Assembly: GCA_903927855.1 (NCBI GenBank)
Contig: CAIYOL010000102.1
Location: 1-5,220 of the forward strand
Length of the DNA: 5,220 nt
Origin: an uncultured Planctomycetota bacterium
GTDB taxonomy: Bacteria; Planctomycetota; Phycisphaerae; Sedimentisphaerales; Anaerobacaceae
Direction: 5' to 3'
In this document: positions 1-5,220 of the stretch, one piece after another
Layout: every line of letters starts with the position of its first letter
How positions within the stretch are numbered: the stretch's first letter is position 1
The notes under the pieces: model-generated
What the model was told of the DNA's origin: nothing
Databases searched by the model: none
Seen by the model: only the letters and a program-made list of their open reading frames with translations
Position numbers and translations under genes: made by a program

Positions 1-1113
1 CACCCTTGAGTATGTTAACAAACCGTTAATCATCATCGTCATCCTGTCGGACCCGTCTATCATAAAATCCAGGTTTTCCTGGTCGTCGCCGGAGAGTTTG
101 CCCTGCATGGATTTTTGCAGTAACTGGCCAAAGGATGAAATCTTGCGCAATGGTTCGCGAAGGTCGTGCGAGGCCACGTAAACAAAGTCTGTAAGCTCAC
201 GATTCGAGTTTTCCAAGGCTTCCTGGGTCTTTTTGCGTTCGGCAACTTCGGATTCCAACTGCTGGTTCATAACCAATAGCTGCTCCTCGTTGGCACGGAG
301 CTGTTCATTGATGGCGTCGAGCTTATCAATCGAAGTGGTGGTGGTTTTCAAATTCCGTGTCATCTCATCAAATGCCCGTGAGAGCTGGCCTATTTCGTCC
401 TTAACGTCGGTTGCTACTTTATAATCCAAGTTACCCTTGCCTATTATTTCAGTTCCTTTGTGCAAAGCGTGAAGCGGCCTTACTATCGACCTTGTTGTAA
501 TAAGTGCAATTATCGCAGACAGAAATATGATATAGAAACTTACCAGCAAAGCGACTCGCTCGCCCCTAAGATGGGCCTGACTTACAGCCCCTTCGGCTTC
601 AGTTAGCTCAAGCATATGTGCCGCCGTGCGTTTTCTTAGCTGAGCCAGCAATGAATCCGATACGGGATTGAAATTGCTCTTCTTTTTTTCTAATAATTCA
701 TTTGTGCTTAACCCTTGTTTTTTCAGATTAATGATCTCTGTGCATATCGAGGCGAACCTTCCTATTTCCGCCACCAATTGCCTGGCGGCATCTTGTTTTT
801 CCGGGTCGATATATTTTTCGTCCCCCAAGTGTTCCGCTGCAGATTCTTCAAGAGATTTCAAACTGGCCTTTACGGTCGCTTCTTTTTTTTCATCTTCGCC
901 TGTCGTTGCAATAAACATCATAAGGTCGTGTGCAATTTGCTGACATTTTCCTTCCATTGCGGTCATTGCAATTACACCAGGCACGATGTTATCTCCTAAA
1001 GCCTCAAATTGTTTGCGGATGTTTTTGTTGGTGTTTAGGCAAAAGAGAACAGTTGCCAACATCGCAATAACAACAAATGAGAACCCGAGAGTTAGTTTTA
1101 TACCTATCTTCAT
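1..1113 (-). CDS. Membrane sensor histidine kinase, N-terminal part (C-terminus beyond left edge)
   Basis: The frame is open from an ATG at 1113 to the window edge, giving 371 residues. An in-frame TGA lies two codons upstream of this ATG, so no earlier start exists; the Shine-Dalgarno is weak (GAGTGA). Seen in order: membrane segment at about residues 7-26; an extracytoplasmic, charged, probably helical region of about 155 residues resembling four-helix-bundle (4HB_MCP-like) sensors; second membrane segment at about 187-206; HAMP linker at about 207-258 with its conserved Pro213 and the DEIG motif (Glu240); a coiled coil at about 260-310; then a HisKA helix with the H-box ASHDLREPLR and predicted phosphoacceptor His316. 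This H-box is typical of phytochrome-like kinases. The HATPase_c domain must lie off the left edge. The protein would sense an extracytoplasmic or membrane cue and phosphorylate a response regulator, but no partner is visible and the ligand cannot be predicted. It is divergent from clpC. The domain calls are firm; the sensor fold is inferred. Confidence 0.9.
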   Translation of the reverse strand, partial: MKIGIKLTLGFSFVVIAMLATVLFCLNTNKNIRKQFEALGDNIVPGVIAMTAMEGKCQQIAHDLMMFIATTGEDEKKEATVKASLKSLEESAAEHLGDEKYIDPEKQDAARQLVAEIGRFASICTEIINLKKQGLSTNELLEKKKSNFNPVSDSLLAQLRKRTAAHMLELTEAEGAVSQAHLRGERVALLVSFYIIFLSAIIALITTRSIVRPLHALHKGTEIIGKGNLDYKVATDVKDEIGQLSRAFDEMTRNLKTTTTSIDKLDAINEQLRANEEQLLVMNQQLESEVAERKKTQEALENSNRELTDFVYVASHDLREPLRKISSFGQLLQKSMQGKLSGDDQENLDFMIDGSDRMTMMINGLLTYSRV

Positions 1114-1170
1114 TAATCACTCAGTCGACGCAATCATCACTTATTACCGGCATTATGTTTCCATTGAGGC

Positions 1171-1192
1171 CGTATCGCTGTAGAACGTATCG
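1171..1192. repeat. Direct heptamer repeat upstream of the kinase gene, possible operator
   Basis: CGTATCG occurs at 1171-1177 and again at 1186-1192, separated by 8 bases (15-base period). On the minus strand this reads as CGATACG twice, about 58-79 bases upstream of the kinase start codon. Closely spaced direct repeats of this size are a common arrangement for response-regulator binding, and the position would suit an activator. Function is inference only; two heptamers can also occur by chance. Confidence 0.3.
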
Positions 1193-1393
1193 GCGAGAAG
1201 TAAAGGACGCTTTATCCGACGAAGACAGGGTTCCGGATTTCCGTGCAAGAAAAAGTCACTATCCGGACAAACATCTGGAAAGTCCATCGCTGTTTTTGTC
1301 GATAAAACCGGTACTGAAGAAAAACAATGGTCCGGTAATCGAACATTAATTTAGTTTGAAGCATATAAAAGATAGATACCTGTGGCCTGAAGG

Positions 1394-1410
1394 AGGATTC
1401 GGTGTATCCT
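1394..1410. repeat. Small inverted repeat abutting the clpC promoter
   Basis: AGGAT (1394-1398) and ATCCT (1406-1410) form a 5-base inverted repeat around 7 bases, ending 6 bases before the -35 hexamer of the clpC promoter. The location would suit a regulator site for clpC, but the arms are short and match no operator I recognise. Confidence 0.2.
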
Positions 1411-1416
1411 GATGGT

Positions 1417-1445
1417 TTGACATGCAGATTATAGTGTAGTATAAT
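1417..1445 (+). promoter_or_regulatory. Consensus sigma-70 promoter of clpC
   Basis: TTGACA at 1417-1422 and TATAAT at 1440-1445 are separated by exactly 17 bases: both hexamers and the spacing match the housekeeping sigma-70 consensus. Transcription would begin near 1451-1453, giving a leader of roughly 37 bases before the clpC ATG. The right position and strand, directly before a gene with a good ribosome binding site, support a real promoter. It implies strong basal expression by the main sigma factor rather than a dedicated heat-shock sigma factor, unless a repressor acts on it. Confidence 0.85.
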
Positions 1446-1477
1446 TATATGTTTTCGCGAGATAATTTGAGGTTTTT

Positions 1478-1482
1478 GAGGT
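1478..1482 (+). promoter_or_regulatory. Ribosome binding site of clpC
   Basis: GAGGT ends 6 bases before the ATG at 1489, a favourable distance. It fixes the start, which also agrees with the family N-terminus ([12 protein letters not shown], close to other ClpC proteins). Confidence 0.8.
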
Positions 1483-1488
1483 AAAAAA

Positions 1489-3990
1489 ATGTTTGAGCGT
1501 TTTACAGACCGTGCACGCAAGGTTATGGCGCTGGCGAACCAGGAAGCACAGCGGTTTAACCACGATGTTATAGGGACGGAACATATTCTTCTGGGGCTGG
1601 TTAAAGAAGGCAGCGGAGTTGGCGCTACCGTCCTAAAGAACTTTGATGTGGATATAAAGAAGCTGCGGCTTGAGGTGGAAAAACACGTCAAAAGTGGCCC
1701 GGATATGGTTACGATGGGCAAACTTCCCCAGAGTCCGCGGGCCAAGAAGGTTATTGAGTATGCGATTGAAGAGGCCAGAGCGCTTAATCACAATTATGTT
1801 GGCACAGAACACATCTTGTTGGGACTGCTGCGAGAGAGCGAAGGAATTGCTGCTCAGGTTCTTATCAGCCTCGGTTTGAAACTGGAGGACGTCCGCCAGG
1901 AAATACTAAATTTGCTCGGCGCCGGCTCAGATGCAACCAACGCTGCGCTCGATATGAAGCTCGGACCTGGTATCGGACGTAAGCCAAAGAGCAAAACCCC
2001 AGCCCTTGACTCATTCGGCAGAGACTTGACTGAACTCGCTACCAATGATGAGCTTGACCCGGTTATAGGCAGGAAAAATGAAATCGAGCGGCTTATACAG
2101 ATTCTCTGCAGGAGAACGAAAAATAACCCCGTACTACTCGGAGAAGCAGGCGTCGGTAAGACGGCTATTGTCGAGGGGCTAAGCCAGCAGATTATTAATA
2201 AGCAAGTGCCGGAAATACTCAAAGACAAACGCATCGTTGTGCTCGATTTGGCGATGATGGTCGCCGGAACCAAATACCGCGGGCAATTCGAAGAGAGAAT
2301 TAAGGCCGTCATCAACGAGGTCGTCAGGGCTAAAAATGTCGTGTTGTTTATTGATGAGCTTCATACCCTCGTTGGTGCAGGCGGCGCCGAAGGGGCTATT
2401 GATGCCGCAAATGTTCTCAAACCGGCTTTGGCTCGTGGTGAGGTGCAATGCATCGGCGCCACTACGCTCGACGAGTATCGAAAGCATATCGAAAAAGATG
2501 GCGCCCTTGAGAGACGGTTCCAAACCATTATCGTCGAGCCTCCGTCAAAAGATGAAACGTTAGAGATACTTAGGGGGCTACAGGATAGATATGAGGCACA
2601 CCATAGAGTTAAATTCAGCGATGAGGCGCTTTTTCAAGCTGTCGAGCTGTCAAGCAGATATATAACGGGTCGCTGCCTGCCGGATAAGGCGATTGATGTC
2701 GTCGATGAGGCCGGTGCACGGGTGAGACTGAAAAATATGGCTGTGCCGCCGGATTTGACAGAGATAGAAGAAAAAATTGTCAAGCTCCAAAGGGAAAAGG
2801 ATGAAGCGGTTAGAAGCGCCGACTATGAACGGGCGGCAGCATTGAGGGATGAGGCCCAGCAGCTTTTGAACGAGAAGACACAACTGCATAAAAAATGGTA
2901 CGAAGAAAATAAAGAAACAACTGGTGTAGTGGACACCGAGACTATTGCAGAGGTAGTAAGCAAGATGACAGGTGTTCCTCTGACGAGATTGGAAAAGAAG
3001 GAAACCCAGCGGCTTTTGGAGCTCGAGATCGAGCTGCATAAGCGGGTCGTTTCGCAAGATGAGGCTATTAACGCTATTGCTAAAGCTGTAAGACGCGCCA
3101 GAAGCGGAATAAAAGACCCGAATCGACCGATGGGAAGCTTTATATTCCTCGGGCCAAGCGGCGTCGGAAAAACTCTGCTTGCCAAATCGCTGGCTGAGTT
3201 TATGTTCGGTGACGAAAACGCACTCATCCAAATCGATATGTCCGAATTTATGGAAAAGCATAACGTCAGCAGATTGGTCGGGGCTCCTCCGGGATATGTC
3301 GGTTACGAAGAAGGCGGACAGTTGACCGAAAGAATCAGACGCAGACCCTATGCCGTCTTGCTGTTAGATGAAATCGAAAAAGCGCATCCGGACGTCTATA
3401 ATATGCTGCTGCAAATTATGGATGAGGGCAGATTGACAGACAGCTTCGGACGGCATGTTGATTTTAAGAATATCGTCCTGATTATGACCAGTAACATCGG
3501 CGCAGACCTGATTAAAAACAGCTCCGGTTTCGGGTTCGGAAAGAAAACCCCTGAGGCCAGCTACGAAAAAATGAAAGACATGCTGCATAAAGAGGTCGAG
3601 CGGCATTTCAGGCCCGAGTTTCTGAACAGACTCGATGACGTGATAGTGCTAAAGCCGCTGACTAGGGAGAACCTGCAGGCTATCGTAGAATATGAGCTTG
3701 TGAAGGTATTCAAGCGTCTAATCGAGCACGGCTTGAAACTGGAACTCACCGAGCAGGCAAAGGAATTTCTTATCGACAAAGGTTACAATCCGGAATTCGG
3801 TGCAAGGCCGCTGCGCCGAGCGATTGAGCACTACATAGAGGATCCGCTCTCGGAGATTCTGCTGCAAGGACGATTCAAGGAGCAGAAGCTGATAAAGATT
3901 GACGTGCAGGATGAAGAGCACTTGAAGTTTGAGGACTTGAAGATAGAGGATGCTGAGGAAAGCAAACAACCGGTTGCACAATCACAATAG
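1489..3990 (+). CDS. clpC: ClpC-type AAA+ ATPase, unfoldase subunit of the Clp protease
   Basis: Hexameric class I Hsp100 ATPase of the cytoplasm that unfolds substrates and feeds them to ClpP. At 833 residues it is close to the usual ClpC length (about 810-850). Seen: two Clp_N repeats (about 3-70 and 80-145), each with the motif [12 protein letters not shown]+ domain D1 with Walker A GEAGVGKT (218-225), pore loop KYRG (Tyr263), Walker B VVLFIDE (284-290) and arginine finger region Arg342-Arg343; a short middle domain with a UVR motif (about 424-462) and aromatic tip Tyr446; D2 with Walker A GPSGVGKT (555-562), pore loop GYVG (602-605), Walker B VLLLDE (623-628), sensor 1 TSN (667-669), arginine finger Arg714 and sensor 2 GAR (771-773). 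The short middle domain distinguishes it from ClpB, and the GFGFG loop (680-684) fits the ClpP-docking loop. The C-terminal tail is acidic. It appears monocistronic; clpP, ctsR and mcsAB are not in the window. Confidence 0.97.
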   Translation: MFERFTDRARKVMALANQEAQRFNHDVIGTEHILLGLVKEGSGVGATVLKNFDVDIKKLRLEVEKHVKSGPDMVTMGKLPQSPRAKKVIEYAIEEARALNHNYVGTEHILLGLLRESEGIAAQVLISLGLKLEDVRQEILNLLGAGSDATNAALDMKLGPGIGRKPKSKTPALDSFGRDLTELATNDELDPVIGRKNEIERLIQILCRRTKNNPVLLGEAGVGKTAIVEGLSQQIINKQVPEILKDKRIVVLDLAMMVAGTKYRGQFEERIKAVINEVVRAKNVVLFIDELHTLVGAGGAEGAIDAANVLKPALARGEVQCIGATTLDEYRKHIEKDGALERRFQTIIVEPPSKDETLEILRGLQDRYEAHHRVKFSDEALFQAVELSSRYITGRCLPDKAIDVVDEAGARVRLKNMAVPPDLTEIEEKIVKLQREKDEAVRSADYERAAALRDEAQQLLNEKTQLHKKWYEENKETTGVVDTETIAEVVSKMTGVPLTRLEKKETQRLLELEIELHKRVVSQDEAINAIAKAVRRARSGIKDPNRPMGSFIFLGPSGVGKTLLAKSLAEFMFGDENALIQIDMSEFMEKHNVSRLVGAPPGYVGYEEGGQLTERIRRRPYAVLLLDEIEKAHPDVYNMLLQIMDEGRLTDSFGRHVDFKNIVLIMTSNIGADLIKNSSGFGFGKKTPEASYEKMKDMLHKEVERHFRPEFLNRLDDVIVLKPLTRENLQAIVEYELVKVFKRLIEHGLKLELTEQAKEFLIDKGYNPEFGARPLRRAIEHYIEDPLSEILLQGRFKEQKLIKIDVQDEEHLKFEDLKIEDAEESKQPVAQSQ

Positions 3991-4016
3991 AAAAGAACTG
4001 ATGTTGGTTTTTCTAT
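3987..4016. terminator. A/T-rich hairpin between convergent genes, possible bidirectional terminator
   Basis: ATAGAAAA (3987-3994) is an exact inverted repeat of TTTTCTAT (4009-4016). Inside it AAC (3996-3998) can pair with GTT (4003-4005) around the loop TGAT, with a two-base GG bulge and a possible G-U pair at 3995/4008. The clpC stop codon TAG (3988-3990) lies in the left arm. The A-rich and T-rich arms supply a T tract on each strand, as expected of a shared terminator for convergent genes. The stem has little GC, so strength is uncertain. A second, weaker pair, TATCTT (4014-4019) with AAGATA (4035-4040), overlaps it and could help stop transcription from the right. Confidence 0.45.
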
Positions 4017-4041
4017 CTTGATTTCGCAACAAAAAAGATAT

Positions 4042-4539
4042 CTACGGACTAAAAACAGGATTAGGAAACGGGGGCGAAGCTTGTTTCAATTCTTTGTGCA
4101 GCATTTCAATCTCTTGAGAGCTCTGCTGTTTGGTTAACAGGGTCTTAAACTCTCGCTCATCCATCCACTCTACGCGGCCATCAAGACGAAGGACAATGTG
4201 TTTTTTGCCGAATAGCCATGAACTGCGAGGCTGTTCAGTATAAGCCAAAATTTCATCGGGCTTTGATTCAAAATCAATCCATTGAGCCCTGTAAATCACG
4301 TCACCGAGCCGAGCGTGTCCTTCCAATTCTTCTTTGATTTCATCGACATAGGATTCAGGAGGAACACGACCGTATTTCGCCTTATACTGCGAGACTATTC
4401 TGCTGAGGCCTTCCATTGCCCGCATTGATTCTGAACGGTTGACCCAGTTTTTGAGGTTAATCATTGCTACGACGGCGATAGCTGTAACAACCATTACAGT
4501 TGCGGTATTTGTTAATATGGCTTTTTGACGTCTGTTCAT
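4042..4539 (-). CDS. Small single-pass membrane protein with pseudopilin-like features, function unknown
   Basis: A complete frame of 165 residues with ATG at 4539. The upstream frame reaches a stop with no alternative ATG, GTG or TTG, so the start is fixed, although only a weak Shine-Dalgarno-like GAAG is visible. Seen: a short basic N-terminus (MNRRQK), one hydrophobic segment at about residues 12-29, then a soluble domain predicted to lie outside the cytoplasm. Residues 52-63 (YKAKYGRVPPES) resemble the region after the N-terminal helix of type II secretion pseudopilins. Residues 114-125 (His114, Asp120-Gly121, then VEW) resemble the DG motif near the C-terminus of planctomycete pseudopilin-like proteins. 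The prepilin signal (a G followed by FTLIE-type residues) is absent, so it is probably not processed as a pilin. The C-terminus is proline-rich. It starts 40 bases after purN on the same strand and is probably cotranscribed. I do not recognise a named family. Confidence 0.8.
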   Translation of the reverse strand: MNRRQKAILTNTATVMVVTAIAVVAMINLKNWVNRSESMRAMEGLSRIVSQYKAKYGRVPPESYVDEIKEELEGHARLGDVIYRAQWIDFESKPDEILAYTEQPRSSWLFGKKHIVLRLDGRVEWMDEREFKTLLTKQQSSQEIEMLHKELKQASPPFPNPVFSP

Positions 4540-4579
4540 CTTTCGTACTTCGGATGAAATGCTGTTGACGATTAACGCT

Positions 4580-5220
4580 TCATGATTTTATTTTTACTTT
4601 GTTGTTTTGGACAAATAATTTGTCTTCTGCAAACAGTTTTATGGCCTGCGGATATGCGATACATTCCTGCTCAAAGACTCTCGCAGCAAGTGTTTCGGGA
4701 TTGTCTCCAGCTTCGACCGGGCAGCATCGCTGAACGATTATTGGCCCTTTGTCATATTCATTCGTGCAAAAATGCACCGTGCAGCCGCTTACTTTGCACC
4801 CTGCCGCGAGAACTGCCTCGTGGACATGATGTCCCCACATACCCGCTCCGCCGAAGCTCGGCAGTAAAGCAGGGTGTATGTTCATCACGCGGTTTTCGTA
4901 TCGAGGTGGTATTTTCCACAGGCACAGCCAGCCGCCCTGGACGACAAGGTCAACGTTCGCAGCAACGAGTTCTTCTTCAATGTGTTTGCTGAATTCGTCG
5001 ATGTCCGGATGGTCTTTTTTACGGATGGTTTTTACGTTCAGCCCGGCGACTTTTGCCTTCTCGATACCGGCTGCGGTCGATAGCGAACTTATCACGACAG
5101 CGACTTCGGCATTTAGCTGGCCCTTATTTATATATTCGAGAATATTCATTAACGTCGTGCCACCGCCACTAATCAATACGCCGAGCCGAACTGGTTTCTT
5201 GTTTTGCGCGGCCGGCAACG
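4580..5220 (-). CDS. purN: Phosphoribosylglycinamide formyltransferase (GART), start at right edge
   Basis: Third step of de novo purine synthesis: transfers a formyl group from 10-formyltetrahydrofolate to glycinamide ribonucleotide in the cytoplasm. The readable frame is about 212 residues, matching the family's usual length (about 190-220). Seen, numbering from a TTG at 5218: first strand and phosphate-binding loop LGVLISGGGTT (12-22); VMNIHPALLP (111-120) with the catalytic Asn113 and His115; and Asp156 in NEYDKGP (153-159). These correspond to Asn106, His108 and Asp144 of E. coli PurN. Between them is the variant SFGGAGMWGHHVHEAV (121-136), slightly longer than the E. coli loop and known to me from a subset of bacterial PurN proteins. 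Formyl-methionyl-tRNA and formate-dependent enzymes are excluded by length and motifs. Only two bases remain beyond the TTG, so the true start may be it or a codon outside the window; no ribosome binding site can be judged. The membrane protein gene follows 40 bases downstream. Confidence 0.93.
   Translation of the reverse strand, partial: LPAAQNKKPVRLGVLISGGGTTLMNILEYINKGQLNAEVAVVISSLSTAAGIEKAKVAGLNVKTIRKKDHPDIDEFSKHIEEELVAANVDLVVQGGWLCLWKIPPRYENRVMNIHPALLPSFGGAGMWGHHVHEAVLAAGCKVSGCTVHFCTNEYDKGPIIVQRCCPVEAGDNPETLAARVFEQECIAYPQAIKLFAEDKLFVQNNKVKIKS

Larger units (their letters stand above)
1114..1416. other. Divergent intergenic region between kinase and clpC, no convincing gene
   Basis: This stretch separates the two divergent start codons and should hold the control region of the kinase gene. 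Open frames crossing it (for example plus strand up to about 1349) have no ribosome binding site, resemble no family I know and run over the kinase start, so I do not call them. On the minus strand, CATAAT at 1157-1152 is a possible -10 for the kinase, but no matching -35 is visible, so that promoter is unresolved. Short repeats are present: CGTATCG twice (1171-1177, 1186-1192), and five CCGG cores between 1147 and 1335, two of them in TCCGGA palindromes exactly 30 bases apart (1232, 1262). I see no CIRCE element (TTAGCACTC-N9-GAGTGCTAA), no CtsR-type heptad repeat and no known riboswitch. Confidence 0.6.

Noticed and set aside
883..890. Run of eight T (eight A on the coding strand) in the kinase gene, possible slippage or phase-variation tract
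   Set aside because: It falls in Lys-Lys codons in a charged helix, the frame is intact through it, and eight bases is within what occurs by chance; no alternative product is suggested.
1307..1336. ACCGG/CCGGT inverted repeat as a terminator
   Set aside because: Five-base arms with a 20-base loop and no T tract; no gene ends just before it.
1077..1349. Plus-strand open frame of 90 codons in the intergenic region
   Set aside because: It overlaps the kinase 5' end antisense, has no ribosome binding site at either ATG (1077 or 1155), and its translation resembles no family and has skewed composition.
1364..1369. TATAAA as a second -10 element upstream of clpC
   Set aside because: No acceptable -35 is found at 16-18 bases upstream, and the consensus promoter at 1417-1445 is far better.
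1212..1745. Minus-strand open frame of 177 codons
   Set aside because: About half lies antisense within clpC, and the remainder reads through the clpC promoter; it is best explained as a shadow of clpC codon usage.
2650..3261. Minus-strand open frame of 203 codons inside clpC
   Set aside because: Fully antisense to the conserved middle and D2 domains of clpC, with no recognisable protein features; a shadow frame.
1489..3990. ClpB (disaggregase) as the identity of the large ATPase
   Set aside because: The middle region is short with a UVR motif rather than the long ClpB coiled coil, and a ClpP-docking-type loop is present, both pointing to ClpC.

Overview
The window looks like ordinary chromosome from a bacterium of moderate GC content, most likely a planctomycete (Phycisphaerae-like). 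That placement is an inference from the style of the ClpC N-terminal domain, the type of histidine kinase and a small pseudopilin-like membrane protein; no marker gene such as rRNA is present. I see no mobile element, CRISPR array, tRNA or rRNA, and nothing that amounts to a new defence or biosynthetic system.

Layout from left to right. (1) Positions 1-1113, minus strand: the first 371 residues of a membrane sensor histidine kinase (two membrane segments, extracytoplasmic helical sensor, HAMP, coiled coil, phosphoacceptor helix). Its ATPase domain lies beyond the left edge. (2) Positions 1114-1488: a 375-base divergent intergenic region without a convincing gene. Its right end holds an exact-consensus sigma-70 promoter and a good ribosome binding site for clpC. 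The rest holds only short repeats of unknown meaning. (3) Positions 1489-3990, plus strand: a complete 833-residue ClpC-type AAA+ unfoldase with every expected catalytic motif. (4) Positions 3991-4041: a short convergent gap with an A/T-rich hairpin that could terminate transcription from both sides. (5) Positions 4042-4539, minus strand: a 165-residue single-pass membrane protein with pseudopilin-like features. (6) Positions 4580-5220, minus strand: purN, glycinamide ribonucleotide formyltransferase of purine synthesis, essentially complete but with its start at the right edge.

The last two genes are co-oriented and 40 bases apart, so they are probably cotranscribed, purN first. The clpC gene stands alone, facing the purN unit and divergent from the kinase. 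ClpC would work with ClpP, encoded elsewhere, in protein quality control. Nothing in the sequence links it to the kinase beyond the shared upstream region. The points most worth a second look are the unusually strong clpC promoter with no recognisable heat-shock operator, conservation of the predicted phosphoarginine-binding glutamates in ClpC, the pseudopilin-like protein without a prepilin cleavage site next to purN, and the short repeats between the kinase and clpC.
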